A stretch of DNA of 43,800 bases from the IMG/VR virus record IMGVR_UViG_3300038701_001879, positions 1 to 43,800 of that record. The stretch is one strand, 5' to 3'. The translations under genes and the position numbers were made by a program. Source of the DNA: a virus. The notes under the pieces are model-generated. The model searched no databases. It saw only the letters and a program-made list of their open reading frames with translations, and was not told the DNA's origin. This document shows positions 22,578 through 31,345 of the stretch, piece after piece. Each line of letters starts with the position of its first letter. Within the stretch, counting starts at the first letter, position 1.

Positions 22578-23650
22578 CAAATCCTTGTACTATCAAGCTG
22601 CCGCCCTATAAATTCTTGTAATAAAATCCCCAGCCCAAACCCAATTAACCAATCCGTAAATTTTGTGGATGGGGGGGCTTCATCAGGGACAGTTTCAATA
22701 TCATCATATAAAACAGGAATGTGGGTGCATCGGCATAACAAATGCGTATCCGATACAGGATGCTTCATATTAATATCGTTCACACCCCATATTTTCCACG
22801 CCAATCCCTTACACTGTGTACACACGCGGCTATCTTGTGCCGTTAACCATTGCACACCTTCAACAATGTCATCATTACGTTGATACACCGCCAACGATGC
22901 ACGGTTATTCGCATCTATGAAATGACTACGGGTTATCGCCTGCACACGGTTAAAATTAGCCCGAACATCGGGAATCCCCGTTCTACGACGATCAGTCGAA
23001 ACACCCAACAAATCCGCAATCCCATTCATTAGCGTCGGAATATCTTCACCATTACCCATCCCCGTAGACATACGCCGACGAATACGAATAATCACCTCAT
23101 CCAACTGATCGCGGTACTGCTCACGCCACTCACGCCCCATCGCATCATAGATAATCCGATTGCCCACATCTTCGAGCATCTGCTTATCCATCACGGCACG
23201 GCTGGCATCCTCAGCACTAATTCTCGGAATCCGCACGACATCATCAACCGTCATGCTATCCAGCATCCAATACTTGCCATAATAAGAAGCCAAATAAGCC
23301 AGCACCACACGATCATAGGCATATCGCGCCACCTGTAGCGCCAACTCACGTAATCGAATCGTCATATAATCACTGACAAGTCGTCGCCATTGCACCGAAA
23401 GCGTATCTGTATCCAATTTGCGAATACCCAACCGATCAGCCTCAATTAAAGCCCGACCGCGAATATCATTGAACGCTTGCCGATACATCTGATAAATCCC
23501 AATAATCGACTCATCCTCGACCGCAAACAGCCGCCGACGCAAAAACGTCTCTGTATATCGCAAAGTCAGATTCGGAGCTTCCACAGGGTCAACAAACTGA
23601 TACCCATTTGCATCAAGCACATGATTGACATGTCGCTTACTAACCGCCAT
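22577..23650 (-). CDS. Mu gpF / SPP1 gp7-like head morphogenesis protein, 357 aa
   Basis: The C-terminal third has the family signature: a helix with R-S-H-F-I-D-A-N-N-R-A-S, then W-L-T-A-Q-D-S-R-V-C-T-Q-C, then a H-P-V-S-D-T-H-L-L-C-R-C ending. The Cys/His set probably binds zinc. The N-terminal part is helical. Such proteins enter the procapsid with the portal and influence DNA ejection or head assembly. It overlaps the portal gene end by 11 bp. Confidence 0.85.
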   Translation of the reverse strand: MAVSKRHVNHVLDANGYQFVDPVEAPNLTLRYTETFLRRRLFAVEDESIIGIYQMYRQAFNDIRGRALIEADRLGIRKLDTDTLSVQWRRLVSDYMTIRLRELALQVARYAYDRVVLAYLASYYGKYWMLDSMTVDDVVRIPRISAEDASRAVMDKQMLEDVGNRIIYDAMGREWREQYRDQLDEVIIRIRRRMSTGMGNGEDIPTLMNGIADLLGVSTDRRRTGIPDVRANFNRVQAITRSHFIDANNRASLAVYQRNDDIVEGVQWLTAQDSRVCTQCKGLAWKIWGVNDINMKHPVSDTHLLCRCTHIPVLYDDIETVPDEAPPSTKFTDWLIGFGLGILLQEFIGRQLDSTRI

Positions 23651-25244
23651 TAGGCTCACCCACTAACTCAGGCTCTTCACCTTCTTCTGGCAATAACCCA
23701 TCAGGGCGCATCATTGGAGGGTATGGCTGACGACCTTGAGCAATATCATTCATTTCCTGCTCACGCTCATCTTGTATTTCTTTTTCGATTTTGTCAGGGT
23801 CTTTCCCTAACTCACTCCGCGCACTACGAACAGAGGTGAATCCATTTTGGACTTGTTTTTCGAGGGCTTGCGTTAATTTCAAGATGTCATCTTGCATCAT
23901 ATCCTGATACATCACATCAAACGCCTTAACCGTCGGGATAAGCTCCCCTGCTATCGGGTTACCTGCCCCATCGTGCTTTTGCACCATCGCAGGTAATCGA
24001 CCATCATCCACAGCCAATTGAATCACCTTACGAAACATCGGCTTCCACAATTCCATGACCAATGTCCGCTGGTAATCCTCAAACTTAACCAATGCTGGCA
24101 ACTGTTGCCGTGTCGCACTTGCCAAATTCGCATTTTCACCGTCACCCAAGAAATACTCAGGCAAACCAAACGCCTTAGCCACCTGCATCAATAATTGACG
24201 ACCATCATCACTCGCTTCTGGTGCATTCGGGCTGGCTTGCATCGGCTCAACCTCAACACTCGCATGTTCTATTGCAATCGACCCAGGACTCGGTGGCGTT
24301 GACCATCGGCTGGCAACAGATGCCATAATCTGTGAACTCGCAGCATTGACCTTGACACTCCACATAATCACAGATAGCCAATAATTAATCCGCGCCCGAT
24401 TCTCTAACCAATCTTTCCGCGCCTTCAACCACGGCAAAGCAGGGAATATTTCAGACCGCCCCCGTAATTCATAGGCACGGTTATTAATCGCCACAAACAA
24501 AATCTCATCAGCAGACAATTCAAATAAATCCGTTTTGTGTCGGCTACCAGGGACAGTCCCCTCATCAAGTGTCCGATTGAAATGGAACTCAAGCACCTTC
24601 CGATAATTGCCGAGGTCGGTCTTGATATACTCCAACTCATCAGGGCGATATGGGACAATCGATGTAATCCCCATATCATGGTCATGCACATACCGCAACA
24701 CGACCTCACCATCAATCAGCAAATCCCGCGCCACTTGACGCTCATATTCACGGATACGGTTATCTTCATGCTCAATAAATTCATTTAATAATGCTTCCAC
24801 ATCAGGATGATAGGTCACCAACTGGAAACCATCACCAATCGCAAAATTAGCAATATGATTAATCCCCACCTTAGCATCAGGGTTGCGGTTATACGCCGCA
24901 TGACACCGCTCTAATATGTATCGGCGTGTTGAAATATCCCATTCCGCAAGTGGGTTCTCTGTTGGTGGATTAAATGGTAAATCTTTTTTATATGGGGCAT
25001 CAAATTGAAACGCTGTCGCCTGTGAATAACTCTCACGGATAAACTCATCTAATGTCCCAGCCTCAGCCAACTCAGTCCGCAAGCTATCAGGTAGCAACAC
25101 AGGCAAGGCATACGAAATCCCATCAAAAATTTGTGCAGGATCGTCACCAGCTTGGATAATCTGACCAGCTACCGCCGTAATATCCTGTCTCGCTTGCCAC
25201 CGCATATAGGCTGTTTGTATTCGCTTTACAATTTGTCTAATCAC
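23640..25244 (-). CDS. Portal protein, 534 aa
   Basis: Length, location between terminase and the Mu-F-like gene, and sequence pattern (early amphipathic helices; a D-G-E-V-V-L-R-Y segment near 175; P-Y-R-P-D-E-L-E-Y; and a late F-K-F/E-D-Y-Q-R-T-L-V-M-E-L-W helix followed by an acidic C-terminus) identify the dodecameric portal through which DNA is packaged and ejected. The start is GTG, overlapping the upstream small gene (GTGA), with GGGAG 9 nt upstream. Confidence 0.85.
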   Translation of the reverse strand: MIRQIVKRIQTAYMRWQARQDITAVAGQIIQAGDDPAQIFDGISYALPVLLPDSLRTELAEAGTLDEFIRESYSQATAFQFDAPYKKDLPFNPPTENPLAEWDISTRRYILERCHAAYNRNPDAKVGINHIANFAIGDGFQLVTYHPDVEALLNEFIEHEDNRIREYERQVARDLLIDGEVVLRYVHDHDMGITSIVPYRPDELEYIKTDLGNYRKVLEFHFNRTLDEGTVPGSRHKTDLFELSADEILFVAINNRAYELRGRSEIFPALPWLKARKDWLENRARINYWLSVIMWSVKVNAASSQIMASVASRWSTPPSPGSIAIEHASVEVEPMQASPNAPEASDDGRQLLMQVAKAFGLPEYFLGDGENANLASATRQQLPALVKFEDYQRTLVMELWKPMFRKVIQLAVDDGRLPAMVQKHDGAGNPIAGELIPTVKAFDVMYQDMMQDDILKLTQALEKQVQNGFTSVRSARSELGKDPDKIEKEIQDEREQEMNDIAQGRQPYPPMMRPDGLLPEEGEEPELVGEPNGG

Positions 25245-25444
25245 TTAAGTAACTCCCAGCCCTCTAAATCTTTTGTGACAAAATCAGGTTTCTTTTTGCT
25301 CAATTCATGCTCAATGGTCGGCATCACAACAGGATTCACATCACGCCGAAAGCCCATCGCCTCAATCGGGGCATCAGGGTTTTTATGTAACCATCGGTCA
25401 ATCATCGCCTGTGCCTGTTGTTTCATCGCATCAATCTTATCCAT
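25241..25444 (-). CDS. Small protein between terminase and portal, 67 aa
   Basis: Not recognised. It is helical at the start (M-D-K-I-D-A-M-K-Q-Q-A-Q-A-M-I-D-R-W) and hydrophilic after. It overlaps the terminase end and the portal start, with GGGGAG before its ATG, so it is translationally coupled to packaging genes. Confidence 0.65.
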   Translation of the reverse strand: MDKIDAMKQQAQAMIDRWLHKNPDAPIEAMGFRRDVNPVVMPTIEHELSKKKPDFVTKDLEGWELLK

Positions 25445-26882
25445 GTCGCACTCCCCACATTGCCGCTTGTGTATCCATCATCACCCACGCCCCGCTAGTC
25501 GCATCAACTTGGTCATCATGTACCGCGCCTTTAGGTCTAAAGCTCACAAATTCATTGATAAACGCATCATTCCAATGCCCACGCACCAAATGCAATCGCC
25601 CGCTCGATAACTTACCCTGCACAGGTAACGCCCGAACATGCTTCTGTTTATCAACCGCATACCCCATCACGCTATACCCATGCAAACGTGGGTCAGCATT
25701 CAAATCACCGACGGCACGTGTCATATACCCAGCTTTTTCCACACCCTGACTAACCGTAGGACCATCGGCAAGCATAACCTCTGCCATTTTCTCAGGCACA
25801 ATGCCCCAATCGGCACGGAAGCGCACCACATCCAAAATATAGTAATGCCCATCCACACCCTGACCAATCATCACACCGACGGTAAAATCTGCCGTTGCCT
25901 TATCCGACATTGCCAAATCCCAATACCGCACCCGATAAACAATCTCAGGAGCTTCACTAACAGGGGTTAACCATTCGCGCTTAAAGAATCCACCCTCAGC
26001 AGGAGTCGGCTCTTGTTGCCATAAACTTGACCATGAATACGGCGGGATAGTCGCTTCTAATTCTCTCAATTGCTCAATATTATGCTTAAATTCCCAAAGA
26101 GGCTCACCGGGCAAACGTCCCAGCATATCATCCTCACCAGCAATCGCAGGCAATTTCAAGTTGACCCACTTATGCCCCTCAGTATCCAACAGCCATCCAA
26201 TCGGGTCATCAGGATGCCAACGGGTCGCAAAAATAATTCGTGCGCCATATACCACATCCGCACCATTGAAGAAACTGTCTTGCAATTCGGCTTTGACCTT
26301 CTCACGAATCGTCGGGGATTCTGCTTCCTCACGGTTTTTGAGCAAATCATCACCGATGAAGATATGCCACCCCTTACCTGTCGCACCACCCATCACACCG
26401 ACGGCATCCATACCGCCCTCATGGTCTGCCAATTCCCAACTAGACACACTCTGAGAATCCGACGATAGGCTATGCCCAAATACCGCCCGATAGCGTGGTG
26501 ACCGAATCATATTTCGAGCTTTACGGCTGGTCTTTTCGACCAATGATGCCCCATAACTCGCCAACATCACCCGATGCTCAGGGTTACGCCCTAAATGCCA
26601 CGTGGGGAACATCTGCCCTGTGGTCAGGGTCTTGCCATACCGCCTCGGCATCGACACAATTAAATTCTGAATCCCGTCAGGATGTTGCCCCTTACTCTCA
26701 ACATAGAGGCTCACACGCTGTAAATAGGAATCCAGAACATCCAAATGTAACGCCCGACGATACCGACGAAACATCAACCTTTTGTAAAATGTAAAACTAT
26801 TGAATGCCCTACGACGTACCTTTTCCTCTTTTGCCAGCCGTTTTTTATTCGTCTGTCTCTTCGAGGAGGTCGTCAAGTTCAT
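25437..26882 (-). CDS. Terminase large subunit, 481 aa
   Basis: ATPase domain with Walker A S-M-P-R-R-Y-G-K-T near residues 77-85, Walker B region H-I-F-I-G-D-D-L-L near 175, and a T-R-W-H-P-D-D coupling segment near 215. The nuclease domain has V-R-Y-W-D-L-A near 290 and the C-terminal H-D-D-Q-V-D-A-T acidic set. It cuts and pumps DNA into the prohead. The start is uncertain: consecutive GTG/ATG/ATG codons lie inside the end of the small-subunit gene (about 40 bp overlap) with no clear ribosome-binding site, suggesting reinitiation. Confidence 0.93.
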   Translation of the reverse strand: MNLTTSSKRQTNKKRLAKEEKVRRRAFNSFTFYKRLMFRRYRRALHLDVLDSYLQRVSLYVESKGQHPDGIQNLIVSMPRRYGKTLTTGQMFPTWHLGRNPEHRVMLASYGASLVEKTSRKARNMIRSPRYRAVFGHSLSSDSQSVSSWELADHEGGMDAVGVMGGATGKGWHIFIGDDLLKNREEAESPTIREKVKAELQDSFFNGADVVYGARIIFATRWHPDDPIGWLLDTEGHKWVNLKLPAIAGEDDMLGRLPGEPLWEFKHNIEQLRELEATIPPYSWSSLWQQEPTPAEGGFFKREWLTPVSEAPEIVYRVRYWDLAMSDKATADFTVGVMIGQGVDGHYYILDVVRFRADWGIVPEKMAEVMLADGPTVSQGVEKAGYMTRAVGDLNADPRLHGYSVMGYAVDKQKHVRALPVQGKLSSGRLHLVRGHWNDAFINEFVSFRPKGAVHDDQVDATSGAWVMMDTQAAMWGVRHG

Positions 26883-27366
26883 CATCACTCATATCGCTAA
26901 ATCTAAAATTATGCTTGTGCTCTACGTTATCAGTCGCCTGACCACTATCCAGCCGATGTAACTTGATAATTTCCTTCAATGCAGACTGCGAATCATATAA
27001 CTCAAACTTGAATTTAGAACCGTGCTGTGTCTGAGTAATTGTCACGCTCTTGATCGCCCTAAGTTGAGCAGGTGTCACCTCACTAAAATCGATTGCAAAT
27101 GTCCCAAATTCATTGGTACGTATGTAATCCGCCATAGATGAACGAGCTTGCAGAGAAAGCAACATCATCGCCTCATCTGCGTCCATTTTTAGTTCATCTT
27201 TTCTTTTTTGCAGATATTCCAAAATATTAGGTTTTGTAAGGTTTTCACTACCGATAGATGCTGCTGTTTTTTCTGAGTAGCCTGCGCGAATAGCAGCTTG
27301 TGTTGCGTTGCGGTCTATCAAGTAATATTCGCAAAACGCCTCCTGCTTATCCGTTAACTTTCGCAT
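26845..27366 (-). CDS. Terminase small subunit, 173 aa
   Basis: K-Q-E-A-F-C-E-Y-Y-L ... N-A-T-Q-A-A-I-R-A-G-Y-S near residues 8-31 is the Terminase_2 (PF03592) signature, with the helix-turn-helix that recognises the packaging site. The C-terminal half has the expected K-F-E-L-Y-D-S-Q-S-A-L-K-E-I segment. It directly precedes the large subunit. A dispersed palindrome copy lies 23 bp upstream of the start. Confidence 0.9.
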   Translation of the reverse strand: MRKLTDKQEAFCEYYLIDRNATQAAIRAGYSEKTAASIGSENLTKPNILEYLQKRKDELKMDADEAMMLLSLQARSSMADYIRTNEFGTFAIDFSEVTPAQLRAIKSVTITQTQHGSKFKFELYDSQSALKEIIKLHRLDSGQATDNVEHKHNFRFSDMSDDELDDLLEETDE

Positions 27367-27388
27367 CTCATATCCCTACTCATAAATC

Positions 27389-27404
27389 CCACAACTTTTT
27401 GTTG
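27389..27404. repeat. Dispersed palindrome, one mismatch, before the small terminase gene
   Basis: CCACAA-CTTT-TTGTTG, sharing the flank AAATC with the copy at 36456 (21 identical bases in all). It lies in a 77-bp intergenic gap. Confidence 0.8.
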
Positions 27405-27443
27405 CCTAATCACTCGGAGTAATCCGCACCAGCCCACGCCGTG

Positions 27444-27707
27444 TCAGATTGTGTCCGTCACCGATATAGTATTTTGAATAACCGCATTAACATCACCACT
27501 ACCTGCAACTTTAACAATCCAACGCCCAGCTTTATTTAATAGCAGGTCAAACGAGTAAACGCCCGTAGCTGTGTTACTCACAGACGGATTTGTTACCGTG
27601 CCATCAGGGTCTTTAACCGTTGCTGTTACAGTGGTATCGGTCGCAACATTATCAGCAGTAAATGTCGCTGTGATTTTCATTTCACTATTTTTGTAAATCG
27701 TTGCCAT
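27444..27707 (-). CDS. Small Ig-like protein, 87 aa
   Basis: A single predicted beta sandwich (K-I-T-A-T-F-T, T-V-T-A-T-V-K-D-P-D-G-T-V, G-V-Y-S-F-D-L-L-L, G-R-W-I-V-K-V) as in the small Ig/FN3-like proteins of phage capsids and tails. It overlaps the LamG-like gene (TAATG), so it may form part of the same appendage. Confidence 0.65.
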   Translation of the reverse strand: MATIYKNSEMKITATFTADNVATDTTVTATVKDPDGTVTNPSVSNTATGVYSFDLLLNKAGRWIVKVAGSGDVNAVIQNTISVTDTI

Positions 27708-28576
27708 TATTCGATCACCATCGTTACAAAGTCAGATTGTTCAATTACCATCGTTACTTGGTGTAGTTGCTCGATTGCCATTGACACACCATCAATCGTT
27801 ATATCCTGTGCAGAATCATTCGCTATCTCGGCATTATTAATAACATAAGGAAACGATACCGTGTCAGGTGACAAACTTAGCGGGACAGGCCCCAAACTAT
27901 GCGTAACAATGTCACCCGATGTCATATTTGTCATCGTGCCATCGTTAGAGCCTTTTTGATCTGTAATTGTAGGGTAGGTATCACCGTCTCCACACCGCCA
28001 CCATGAAATGCAATATGTAGAATAATCCGCATGATCACTTATATCAGTCGGAACACCGCTATTATATAAACCAGTAATACCAGTTTTTGACCAAATTGAT
28101 ATCTCATCAAAAATAGCGTCCGTGTGATTAGTGGCAAGATACCGAGCACCTAACACAAGATTGTTACCTGTGTCAGATAACCGCGTCCCCACTGGAGTAG
28201 TATGACCTGTCGTAGAGTCAACACCATTAATATAAATTAATGCCTGATTACTCGCACTATCAGAGTTATATTCAATTTGGACATGTACCCACTGCTCATA
28301 CATCAAATTCACCGAACTTGTAACACGGTAATCTGTCCCAGAAAAATCAACCAAAAAACGGATAGAAGAATCCGACACGCCAGGACTATTTAGGTAGATA
28401 AACCAATCATCCTTATCAAAAAGTCTATCAACATTGCTCCCCCCCGCCCGTAGATATACCCAGAATGATAATGTTCCACCACCGTCCCAAATATCCAACA
28501 ATGACGGATCAGACCCAAAACTTACATAATCATCAATCCCGTCTAAGTCAATGCCATACTCGTTAGTAAATGACAT
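27707..28576 (-). CDS. LamG/concanavalin-like adsorption protein, 289 aa
   Basis: Residues about 8-170 fit a LamG_3 (concanavalin A-like) domain: G-I-D-L-D-G-I-D-D-Y-V-S-F, T-L-S-F-W-V-Y-L, Q-W-V-H-V-Q-I-E-Y, Q-A-L-I-Y-I-N-G-V-D, and I-F-D-E-I-S-I-W. Such domains bind carbohydrate on cells. The C-terminus carries three short repeats of V-(S/T)-M-(A/V)-I-E-Q type, which could make a trimer-forming tail or an attachment peptide. AAGGGG precedes the start. It probably contributes to host binding. Confidence 0.8.
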   Translation of the reverse strand: MSFTNEYGIDLDGIDDYVSFGSDPSLLDIWDGGGTLSFWVYLRAGGSNVDRLFDKDDWFIYLNSPGVSDSSIRFLVDFSGTDYRVTSSVNLMYEQWVHVQIEYNSDSASNQALIYINGVDSTTGHTTPVGTRLSDTGNNLVLGARYLATNHTDAIFDEISIWSKTGITGLYNSGVPTDISDHADYSTYCISWWRCGDGDTYPTITDQKGSNDGTMTNMTSGDIVTHSLGPVPLSLSPDTVSFPYVINNAEIANDSAQDITIDGVSMAIEQLHQVTMVIEQSDFVTMVIE

Positions 28577-28577
28577 T

Positions 28578-28943
28578 CTACAGCCCCTTATCTAATGTGA
28601 ATCGACGGTCACTAAATACAAGTGTAAACACCCCGTCATGGTCTTCGTCAGGGAAGTATGAACTGTATGCACCACTTAAAATCGCTCTGAATTGTTGCCG
28701 CCGCAAACGTCGCGAAACACTCTCCAATTTTTGACGGAATATAGCAGGTTCATCACCACCAAAACTAAAACCATCAAACTTCAATATAGCAAATCGGCTC
28801 AAACCATCATCAGGATCAACCGTATAACGGCAGGTGTACGGGCTATCCTGCACAGCATAATCAGTCACCAAACGATTAAACTGCAAAGCCGACAATTCAG
28901 GCAGTCTTATCAGCAAATAATAGCGGTCGTCATAGTGTCCCAT
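28578..28943 (-). CDS. Hypothetical protein in the adsorption cluster, 121 aa
   Basis: Not recognised. A mixed alpha/beta protein with aromatic strands (Y-Y-L-L-I-R-L-P, F-A-I-L-K-F-D-G-F-S-F) and a basic helix (S-R-R-L-R-R-Q-Q-F-R). AAGG lies 8 nt before the ATG; it is 2 bp from the LamG-like gene. Likely a minor virion component or an assembly factor for it. Confidence 0.6.
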   Translation of the reverse strand: MGHYDDRYYLLIRLPELSALQFNRLVTDYAVQDSPYTCRYTVDPDDGLSRFAILKFDGFSFGGDEPAIFRQKLESVSRRLRRQQFRAILSGAYSSYFPDEDHDGVFTLVFSDRRFTLDKGL

Positions 28944-28951
28944 AATAAACC

Positions 28952-29359
28952 TTAGCCAATAACTCCCGAATCATCCCAAGTCAGGATGACATTATTCCCA
29001 TCGGTAGACAGGTCAAACCCTGTCCCCGTATCAATGAAACAGATAGGAATATCCGAAGAGCTTGAACCAGAATTATATTTATAGATAATAATGCCCCCCA
29101 CTATCTCAGAACTTGCCACATTCGTGATTGTGGTATCATCCGCAAGTGCTTCACCGTCAGTATTAACAGATTTATTGCTCAATGCCACCGAATCCCCTAC
29201 CCGATCAGCGGTAGGAACGTTTGACGGCTCCATCGTGTCATGACTCGCAGAGAATGTGTAATTTGTGTCCACCAATTGAGCATGAATGGTTGCATTCTCC
29301 CAATCAATGTTCCCTTTTAAAATTTCTGCTTTGCCTACCTTATAAAACGAATTCGCCAT
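28952..29359 (-). CDS. Phage structural protein of the common 'M-A-N-x-x-Y-x-K-x-x-E-x-x-L' type, 135 aa
   Basis: It matches a pattern seen in many phage and prophage proteins annotated as tail or virion: start with N-S-F-Y-K-V-G-K-A, then G-N-I-D-W-E-N-A-T-I-H-A-Q-L-V-D, later I-I-Y-K-Y and a closing N-V-I-L-T-W-D. It has a beta-sandwich build. The exact role is unknown; it probably decorates or forms part of the tail appendage. AAGGAT precedes the ATG. Confidence 0.65.
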   Translation of the reverse strand: MANSFYKVGKAEILKGNIDWENATIHAQLVDTNYTFSASHDTMEPSNVPTADRVGDSVALSNKSVNTDGEALADDTTITNVASSEIVGGIIIYKYNSGSSSSDIPICFIDTGTGFDLSTDGNNVILTWDDSGVIG

Positions 29360-29377
29360 GGTTTGATCCTTCTGACC

Positions 29378-30163
29378 TTACAGTATCTTCAAAATTTCAA
29401 GCGCGACTGTACCGAGCATACCCGTTCCGAGCCCCCAGCCGATTCCTCTCGACACCACAAACTTAGCCGATTCTTTAACATGTTCCATCAAATCACGTCG
29501 GCGTTTATCTTGGAGAGCTTTTAATCGTTCACGCTCTAATTCACGTTCCTGAGTCTCTCTCAATAGTCTGCTGTTTTCCTGTATACCCTGCATTGCTTGC
29601 ATGAATGAGGATTCCAATGTAGGCAACTTATCCTCGACCTTATTCATTCGCCCCACAAGCCCAGCGTTTATCCCATCCCCACGAATATTATTATCAATCC
29701 GTTGTAATAACCGTGTACTTGCAGTTTGCGTATGCTCGATTTTACCCAAGGCACTCTCAAGCTGGGTTTGCCTCTCACGAAACAATAAAAATTCGTCGCT
29801 GTGAGAATCTATTGTGGACTGATGGTCAGCTAATCTCTGGTTAACCGTCTGCATGTAAGTCTGAAATTGACCCGAAATCGTGCCAAATCCTGTTTTCATT
29901 TCACGATTCAACCCAGCCATCACATCACCCACGATTTGCTGAATCTGTTGAGTGGTCGAATAATCCCGCAATGACTGAACCAAACGCTCAGAAACCAATG
30001 CTTCAACATCGGAGCGCGACAACACCTTACGATCCACCCGATGCACATCCTCGCTTAATGAATCAACAGACCCTCGCAAGTCGCTAATCTGACCCGCCAA
30101 ATCATCAACTGATCCTCTCAATTCACTATTAGGTTGTTCAAGTTGTTCAGTTGGTTGATTCAC
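29378..30163 (-). CDS. Long coiled-coil protein with C-terminal membrane segment, 261 aa
   Basis: It is predominantly coiled coil (residues about 15-230: L-R-G-S-V-D-D-L-A-G-Q-I, repeated D-L-R-G-S-V-D-S-L, R-E-R-Q-T-Q-L-E-S). It ends in a basic stretch and one hydrophobic helix (G-I-G-W-G-L-G-T-G-M-L-G-T-V-A-L). The topology suggests a membrane-anchored rod, which could be a lysis accessory, an anchor or a fibre-like factor. GTG start with AGG-rich upstream. A terminator lies between it and the preceding gene, so it may have its own promoter in the 30.25-30.32 kb gap. Confidence 0.65.
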   Translation of the reverse strand: MNQPTEQLEQPNSELRGSVDDLAGQISDLRGSVDSLSEDVHRVDRKVLSRSDVEALVSERLVQSLRDYSTTQQIQQIVGDVMAGLNREMKTGFGTISGQFQTYMQTVNQRLADHQSTIDSHSDEFLLFRERQTQLESALGKIEHTQTASTRLLQRIDNNIRGDGINAGLVGRMNKVEDKLPTLESSFMQAMQGIQENSRLLRETQERELERERLKALQDKRRRDLMEHVKESAKFVVSRGIGWGLGTGMLGTVALEILKIL

Positions 30164-30222
30164 AATGGATTACCTGCACCTTCTACCGTCGAAACACACA
30201 TTGCCCCTGGGGAGTGGCAACA

Positions 30223-30245
30223 AAAAAGCCCACAATTTTTTGTGG
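30223..30245 (-). terminator. Dispersed palindrome acting as a terminator
   Basis: Here the exact palindrome copy CCACAA-TTTT-TTGTGG (30230-30245), read on the minus strand, is followed by GGGC and then six T. It therefore makes a plausible intrinsic terminator between two minus-strand units. This is the only copy followed by a T-run. Confidence 0.6.
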
Positions 30246-30323
30246 ACTCAGAAACTATTTTTCACTGTATACCTCTATCGTATCACATCACATCTACATA
30301 CTGACAACAACATTACGGAAACA

Positions 30324-30761
30324 TTACGCAATATCATTAAATAGGTTGGTCAAGGTCTCCACCACATAATTCCCGACCTCGAGACTCACCAGAATCTCAG
30401 TCGCCATCTCTAATTCCTGCTTGACCTGAAACCATGTCAAATAATCGCCTTTTAATCCATTATAGACCCGTGCAATCTCGGCATGGAGCGCACGACCCCT
30501 TAATCCTGGACGGTTACGCATGTAATCATCTTCCAAACGTAGCAAAGACCGTTGCATCTTCGATAATCCTCGATAATACCGCGACTGCCGACCATCACGC
30601 CGAAACGCCTGCCGAGCAAATGCCTCTTTCTCAAGATTATCAAACACCTGAATCTCCAAAGCGTTTAACTGTCGTGTTCGTAGCTCTGGAATCTGGCACA
30701 CCTGCCGTAAAATCTTCGGATTCTGCCGTATCGCAGACAACACCGCATTTTGTTGCATCAT
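30324..30761 (-). CDS. Basic helical hypothetical protein, 145 aa
   Basis: Not recognised. It is Arg-rich and helical (R-Q-A-F-R-R-D-G-R-Q-S-R-Y-Y-R-G-L), with a hydrophobic C-terminal helix (M-A-T-E-I-L-V-S-L-E-V). The composition would suit an RNA- or DNA-binding or assembly role. AGGGGG lies 7 nt before the ATG, which overlaps the upstream stop (ATGA). Confidence 0.6.
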   Translation of the reverse strand: MMQQNAVLSAIRQNPKILRQVCQIPELRTRQLNALEIQVFDNLEKEAFARQAFRRDGRQSRYYRGLSKMQRSLLRLEDDYMRNRPGLRGRALHAEIARVYNGLKGDYLTWFQVKQELEMATEILVSLEVGNYVVETLTNLFNDIA

Positions 30762-31012
30762 TTATGTACCCCCTCAAACACACGCCGAAACTTTGCTGAT
30801 ACCATATTCACCTTATCCTGACGACTCGCGAACCCACAAAATCCCATATACGACACACACCAGCGGTATTCAACCCCGTCCCGGTCAAAATAAAAATATA
30901 GGTCGTCACTACCTAAAACATGATAAGTCGTCAAGTTATCCACCAGCAAATCCATCTCAATGTCAGATAGATGTGGTGCGACATCACGAGAAATATCTGC
31001 TCTACCACTCAT
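30758..31012 (-). CDS. Hypothetical protein, 84 aa
   Basis: Not recognised. A short helical front is followed by aromatic strands (L-Y-F-Y-F-D-R-D-G-V-E-Y-R-W-C-V). ATGA overlaps with both neighbours and GGGGG upstream show it is translated as part of a three-gene unit. Confidence 0.6.
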   Translation of the reverse strand: MSGRADISRDVAPHLSDIEMDLLVDNLTTYHVLGSDDLYFYFDRDGVEYRWCVSYMGFCGFASRQDKVNMVSAKFRRVFEGVHK

Positions 31013-31224
31013 AATCGCGCCCCCAAATTTAATTTAACTTTTTTCTGTATCGAGAGATGAGCATTCCCAAACGCACAATCCGACGTGATATACCCCTCAT
31101 CATCTGTAAACTTCACATGACCAATTAAAGCCACCCAATGCCACATGTTATTTATACAATACACTTGAATCACACCGCGTTCATATCGGCGCGATATTTG
31201 ATTAACTGCCACTGCTGTTCCCAT
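31009..31224 (-). CDS. Hypothetical protein, 71 aa
   Basis: Not recognised. A small beta-rich protein (V-I-Q-V-Y-C-I-N-N-M-W-H-W-V-A-L-I-G-H-V-K-F). AAGGTGG precedes its ATG. It is first in the coupled three-gene unit, directly after a hairpin. Confidence 0.6.
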   Translation of the reverse strand: MGTAVAVNQISRRYERGVIQVYCINNMWHWVALIGHVKFTDDEGYITSDCAFGNAHLSIQKKVKLNLGARL

Positions 31225-31245
31225 ATCACCACCTTAAAAACGTGA

Positions 31246-31277
31246 GGGATAGCACAATTACTATCCCCCTACTTTTT
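31246..31277. terminator. Hairpin between membrane gene and three-gene unit
   Basis: GGGATAG and CTATCCC pair perfectly (7 bp, 8-nt loop). A six-T run follows on the plus strand and a five-T run begins 5 nt after the stem on the minus strand, so it could act in either direction. Confidence 0.5.
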
Positions 31278-31345
31278 TCAAGTGTCCGCAAACGAACACA
31301 TCACTATTTATATTTTACGATGAAAAACCACCCACTTTTGCACCC

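Noticed and set aside
31009-31224. Lysis or peptidase role for the small aromatic protein (H-W-V-A-L-I segment)
   Set aside because: A resemblance to the catalytic His segment of NlpC/P60-like hydrolases was considered, but the protein is too short and has no upstream Cys in the right context.
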